Below, piece after piece: positions 32,834 through 35,910 of a stretch of DNA of 35,910 bases (the first letter of the stretch is position 1; each line of letters starts with the position of its first letter). The notes under the pieces are model-generated. The model was not told the DNA's origin, ran no database searches, and saw only the letters and a program-made list of their open reading frames with translations. Origin of the DNA: a virus; the IMG/VR virus record IMGVR_UViG_3300046535_001464, positions 1 through 35,910 of that record, one strand, 5' to 3'. A program made the position numbers and the translations under genes.

Positions 32834-33415
32834 ATGCCGAGCAGTGGACCGAACGGCTGTGGGACCGGAGCGCAGGGAAACGTGGGACCGTCCGGGGTTG
32901 CCTGGGCGAACCCGACGCAGATCACCGCGGACGATGGATCGTTTGCGACGACCACCATCGGCACCGGGGCCGGGACGAAGTCGAAGAGTCTGGAGGCGAC
33001 GAACTTCGGGTTTGCGATTCCAGGCGGCTCGGCAATCGTCGGGATCGTGGTCGAGTGGAAATTCAAGCAAAGTCCGCCCATCGGGACTGGCGTGTTCGAC
33101 GACACCGTGCAGCTCATTAAAAGCGGCGCGGTGATCCCGCTGAGCGCCGACAAAGGAACGCATGTGGCGTTCCCGACCATTGTAGGATTTCGGACCTACG
33201 GGTCGTCGAGCGATACCTGGAGTGTGAGCCTGACGGTCTCGGATGTAAACGACGCGACGTTTGGCTCCGCCTTGGCGGCTTCCAACAACGACGGGGACAG
33301 CACGGCCAGCGTAGATTTCTGCCGGATAACGGTCTACTACGGGACGCCGCAAGACAAAACGCCGCCGTCCATCATGGTCAGGCAGGCATTCGATCTGAGG
33401 ATGTTCATTGAATAA
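32834..33415 (+). CDS. Beta-sandwich virion protein (193 aa)
   Basis: ATG 32834 starts one base after the previous stop. The sequence has the run WANPTQITADDGSFATTTI, LEATNFGFAIPGGSAIVGIV, then DTWSVSLTVSDVNDATFGSA and ASVDFCRITVYYG. This 'W-NP-I--DDG--A, L-ATNFGF-IP, I-GI-V, V--VTY' pattern recurs in phage and bacterial surface proteins with a jelly-roll fold. It probably takes part in the virion surface or tail. No enzyme motif is seen. Confidence 0.75.
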   Translation: MPSSGPNGCGTGAQGNVGPSGVAWANPTQITADDGSFATTTIGTGAGTKSKSLEATNFGFAIPGGSAIVGIVVEWKFKQSPPIGTGVFDDTVQLIKSGAVIPLSADKGTHVAFPTIVGFRTYGSSSDTWSVSLTVSDVNDATFGSALAASNNDGDSTASVDFCRITVYYGTPQDKTPPSIMVRQAFDLRMFIE

Positions 33416-33929
33416 CTGGCGCGAAATTCGGGTTCCCTACGACGTGCCGACGGTCGCCGCGGCTCCCGTCGAAGTCATTCCGTCCGCCGCGGACCTGGTT
33501 CGCCGTGCGGAGGCGGTGCGAGCCGAGAACGCGCTCTTGTGTCGGTTTCCCGGAACCGGCTTCCACGAACTTGACCGCAACCCGGCACAGCCGTCCATCC
33601 TCATGGCCCCGCAGCATTACGGCTACCCGCCGATCAGCCAAAACACGGTGCCGTTCTACGGCGAAGACAACATCCGGTTTGTCGGCGTGGACGCGGAAGT
33701 CGCCTTCGACGCCCTCAACACCTGGCACAAGGCCAACTGCTCGCGGGATGTCGCCGAGCTGGCCACGAACGGGACAGAGCTAAAGATGGTGCGGTACATT
33801 CCGCACCTGAGCCTCCAGGACGACAACGGCATTCCCGTTCTCGTTCTTCGCCGTGATCGCTGGAACGACTATCACTACGTTCTCGATAATATGAAGGTCG
33901 GCATGTCCGGCCAGCCACTCAAGGGGTGA
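33408..33929 (+). CDS. Unknown virion-region protein (173 aa)
   Basis: A TTG start at 33408 with GAGG (33397-33400) at seven bases; it overlaps the previous stop by 8 bases. The N-terminal half is Ala/Pro rich (PYDVPTVAAAPVEVIPSAAD). Then come a helix RRAEAVRAENALL, GENIRFVG-like strands (EDNIRFVGVDAEVAFDALNT) and a C-terminal YIPHLSLQDDNGIPVLVLRR. No known domain is recognised. The place in a dense run of structural genes suggests an assembly or tail-connecting part. Confidence 0.68.
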   Translation: MNNWREIRVPYDVPTVAAAPVEVIPSAADLVRRAEAVRAENALLCRFPGTGFHELDRNPAQPSILMAPQHYGYPPISQNTVPFYGEDNIRFVGVDAEVAFDALNTWHKANCSRDVAELATNGTELKMVRYIPHLSLQDDNGIPVLVLRRDRWNDYHYVLDNMKVGMSGQPLKG

Positions 33930-33932
33930 CTC

Positions 33933-34403
33933 ATGGCCCGCAACTTCTTCTCCGTGCCGTCTCCGACCATCGCGCTTGCCGCGGCCGTCGCCAAGTCGGT
34001 TGTCGGCGCGCTGTCATCGACGAACGTCTGCCTGAACCTGACCGGGTTCATCGCGTCGTTCGACGGGGCCACGTCGTCCAACGCTCCGGTCCTGGTCGAG
34101 CTGGGCACCTGCACGTTCGGCACGAACACGCCGGGCACCGGCGGCTCGTCCACGGTGACGCCGGCCAAAAACGACACCGGCCGGGCGGAGACGGTCCAGG
34201 CGACGGCGGCGAAGGGCTGGACCTCGGAGCCGACCGCGATCACGTCGTACAAGGGGATCAACATCGGCCAGTTCAACGGGGCCTACGAGTTCGTGGTCCC
34301 GTTCTCGACGCCGATTGTGTTCATCGGAGCCAAGGGCGGGGTGGTTCGCTGCACCAGCCCGAACATCGTCAACTGTAGCTCGGACTTGTTCCTTGAAGAA
34401 TGA
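33933..34403 (+). CDS. Small beta-rich structural protein (156 aa)
   Basis: ATG 33933 directly after the previous gene. Strand-rich sequence with SSTNVCLNLTGFIASFDGAT, APVLVELGTCTFGTNTPGTG, then ETVQATAAKGWTSEPTAITS and a final FIGAKGGVVRCTSPN. It has several cysteines and many Ser/Thr/Gly. Likely a virion surface or tail protein; the family is not recognised. Its end overlaps the next frame by 11 bases. Confidence 0.72.
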   Translation: MARNFFSVPSPTIALAAAVAKSVVGALSSTNVCLNLTGFIASFDGATSSNAPVLVELGTCTFGTNTPGTGGSSTVTPAKNDTGRAETVQATAAKGWTSEPTAITSYKGINIGQFNGAYEFVVPFSTPIVFIGAKGGVVRCTSPNIVNCSSDLFLEE

Positions 34404-34770
34404 CCACCTGTTCCGTCCTGGTCTCGGCTTGCCGACGAAGACGATTCACGACCATCTGGAATCGCCGTGGGGCTACTACGCTTACATCGTTCGCGAAGAC
34501 GACCTGATTCGGGAATTCTACTTCTTCAACGTGAAGGACGAGCATTCCGTCCACGTTTCGACGCCGGCTCCGGACGGGACGCGCCAGCAGTGGGCGAAGC
34601 GGTGGGACGGCGAGTATCTGGTCATGGCCGCGCCGGACGGCTACAAGGGCGAAATGGAATTGGTCCAAATCCATTTCAAGCCTGAAATCCAACGGTTCAT
34701 TGCGGCCCCGCGTAAAGTCCTTGAACGCTTCGCCCTGGGGAACCGGACCTCCGTAAATTTCGGAGGCTGA
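34393..34770 (+). CDS. Unknown small protein (125 aa)
   Basis: Starts at TTG 34393, overlapping the preceding stop; no clear ribosome site, so coupling is assumed. An aromatic-rich alpha/beta sequence: LESPWGYYAYIVREDDLIRE, FYFFNVKDEHSVHV, RWDGEYLVMAAPDGYKGEM and IHFKPEIQRFIAAPRKVLER. No membrane segment and no known motif. A GGAGG at 34762-34766 near its end serves the next gene. Confidence 0.65.
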   Translation: MKNDHLFRPGLGLPTKTIHDHLESPWGYYAYIVREDDLIREFYFFNVKDEHSVHVSTPAPDGTRQQWAKRWDGEYLVMAAPDGYKGEMELVQIHFKPEIQRFIAAPRKVLERFALGNRTSVNFGG

Positions 34771-34771
34771 C

Positions 34772-35614
34772 ATGCTGATTGCCCAGGCTCGCCGGCCGTT
34801 CATCGCTGCATCCATTCAGCTGCCCTACTTGTCCGGCCGCACCTTTACGGTTTCCCAAACCTACTTCGTTCCGCGGCCTGGATCGGTCTTCACGGCCATC
34901 GGCCACGTTGACACGCCGCCGCCGAACTACCCTCGCCCGCTGTCCATTGTCGAGCCGTATCGCCAGCCGCATCCAGGCTCGTTCTACATCGTCCACGGCG
35001 GGATTATTTCGGCGTCGATCATTCCGCCGCTGCCGCCGCCGCTCATCGTCCGCGACTTCAATCCGCCGCGGCCACACCCCGGCTCGTCCTTCATCGACAT
35101 CGGCTCGGGCGACCTGAACCCAATCGCGCCCGGCCGCATTACGACCAGCGCGCGAGAATCGCTCCGTCCGTTCCTGCGCGGGTCGTCCTATATCACCGCG
35201 CAATACACGAATACGTTGATCCAGCCGCCGCCGATCCTGATCGCCCGGCAATCGTTCACGCCATCCTATCCCGGCTCGGTCTTCTCCATCGACGCGCCTA
35301 TCGACAACGGCCAGCATCGGCTCTTCCCGATCATCGTTCAAGAGTCGTCGCGGCCGTATCCGCTCGGCTCGACCTTTTCCATCCACGGCTCGCCGGACAA
35401 TGGCCTGTCCGTGGTCAAGCCGATCATCGCCCGCATGGCCGACGTGTTCTTCCAGACCGTCGCCGGCACCGGCCGTGTTCTCGGCATTACTGGCTCGCCA
35501 ATGCCGCCGGTGCCGCCGGTGCCGCCCGTTCCGCCGACGCCGCCGGCCCAGATATGCGAGTTCTCGGCGGACCTGACAGACCCGGAAACGTTTACATACG
35601 ATTTTGTTTGCTAG
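34772..35614 (+). CDS. PGS-repeat beta protein with polyproline tail (280 aa)
   Basis: GGAGG with five bases before ATG 34772. The protein is built of about six units of 31-35 residues with the pattern [LI]I[VA]R-x4-P-x-PGS-x-[FY]-x-I. Examples are VPRPGSVFTAIG, RQPHPGSFYIVHG, RPHPGSSFIDIG, FTPSYPGSVFSID and RPYPLGSTFSIHG. A polyproline hinge (MPPVPPVPPVPPTPP) then leads to an acidic end. The repeat suggests an elongated surface or fibre protein. I do not know this repeat from a named family. Confidence 0.75.
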   Translation: MLIAQARRPFIAASIQLPYLSGRTFTVSQTYFVPRPGSVFTAIGHVDTPPPNYPRPLSIVEPYRQPHPGSFYIVHGGIISASIIPPLPPPLIVRDFNPPRPHPGSSFIDIGSGDLNPIAPGRITTSARESLRPFLRGSSYITAQYTNTLIQPPPILIARQSFTPSYPGSVFSIDAPIDNGQHRLFPIIVQESSRPYPLGSTFSIHGSPDNGLSVVKPIIARMADVFFQTVAGTGRVLGITGSPMPPVPPVPPVPPTPPAQICEFSADLTDPETFTYDFVC

Positions 35615-35623
35615 GATTCATAC

Positions 35624-35910
35624 ATGGGCGTCCAGATCGGCGACGAGAAAACGTTCCGCGGAACGCTGACCAAGAACGGGACCGCCTGGTTGGTTCCGGT
35701 CGCTTCTGCGACGTTTCTCTTCGTGCGCCCGGACGGGACGTCGTTCACCGAGAACGCGACCATCGTGGACGCTACGGCCGTCATCGTCTCGTACACGACC
35801 ATCAACGGAACCGACTACCAGATCAATCAGATCGGTCTGTGGCAGATTTTCGTGACAACCATCGACGTGAATGGAAAACAGCTGACGATGGAAAGTCCCC
35901 ATACTTTCGA
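35624..35910 (+). CDS. Partial virion protein, BppU-N-like beta domain
   Basis: ATG 35624; the frame runs out of the window. The pattern GDEKTFRGTLTKNGTAWLV, then ATFLFVRPDGTSF, VSYTTINGTDY and GLWQIFVTTIDVNGK fits the small beta domain at the N-terminus of phage baseplate upper proteins and related structural proteins ('F-VRKPDGT ... V-Y-T ... G-Y-'). The resemblance is by pattern only. C-terminus not in view. Confidence 0.65.
   Translation, partial: MGVQIGDEKTFRGTLTKNGTAWLVPVASATFLFVRPDGTSFTENATIVDATAVIVSYTTINGTDYQINQIGLWQIFVTTIDVNGKQLTMESPHTF

Overview
The window is high in GC and almost entirely coding on the plus strand. It reads as the structural and adsorption half of a tailed double-stranded DNA phage or prophage. 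Recognisable head genes are a small-terminase candidate, the large terminase, an HK97-type portal, a prohead protease with a nested scaffold-like frame, and a major capsid protein. Three proteins carry the TIGR02996 'repeat-companion' domain, known mainly from Gemmata-type planctomycetes and some myxobacteria. This suggests a Gemmataceae-like host (inference). The first ~90 bases are C/G homopolymer, probably an unreliable contig end. No integrase, repressor, replication gene, tRNA, CRISPR or insertion sequence is visible.

Layout. 92-4023: small translationally coupled genes, including two TIGR02996 proteins, a ribbon-helix-helix plus zinc-finger protein, and a protein carrying a rearranged portal fragment. 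4027-6236: terminase region. 6239-8332: a promoter candidate and a run of small zinc-ribbon or membrane proteins, ending with the third TIGR02996 protein. 8354-13348: a hairpin over the start of a 1652-residue portal fused to a 2H phosphoesterase domain and long charged coiled coils. 13349-18316: adsorption-type proteins, including a heparinase-II/III-like lyase and a right-handed beta-helix protein. 18313-25789: an enzyme cassette with a radical SAM enzyme, an HxGH nucleotidyltransferase, a 957-residue Ser/Thr/Val repeat protein, a TPR plus OGT-like GT41 glycosyltransferase, and a split thiamine-diphosphate E1-like pair. 26454-29845: promoter, protease/scaffold, major capsid protein, small head protein and terminator. 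29906-35910: a head-fibre-like protein, a methyltransferase-glycosyltransferase fusion and a run of small beta-rich virion proteins, the last one cut by the window end.

How it fits together. The usual terminase-portal-protease-capsid order is kept, but about 13 kb of fibre, depolymerase and carbohydrate genes sit between portal and protease. My main inference is a phage-encoded glycosylation system: the nucleotidyltransferase and E1-like enzymes would make an activated sugar-like group, and the GT41 enzyme would attach it to Ser/Thr-rich virion fibres. Its likeliest substrate is the repeat protein encoded immediately upstream. Other striking points are repeats identical in protein but scrambled at synonymous positions, a 2H phosphoesterase built into the portal (possibly carried by the virion), and a second, rearranged portal copy.
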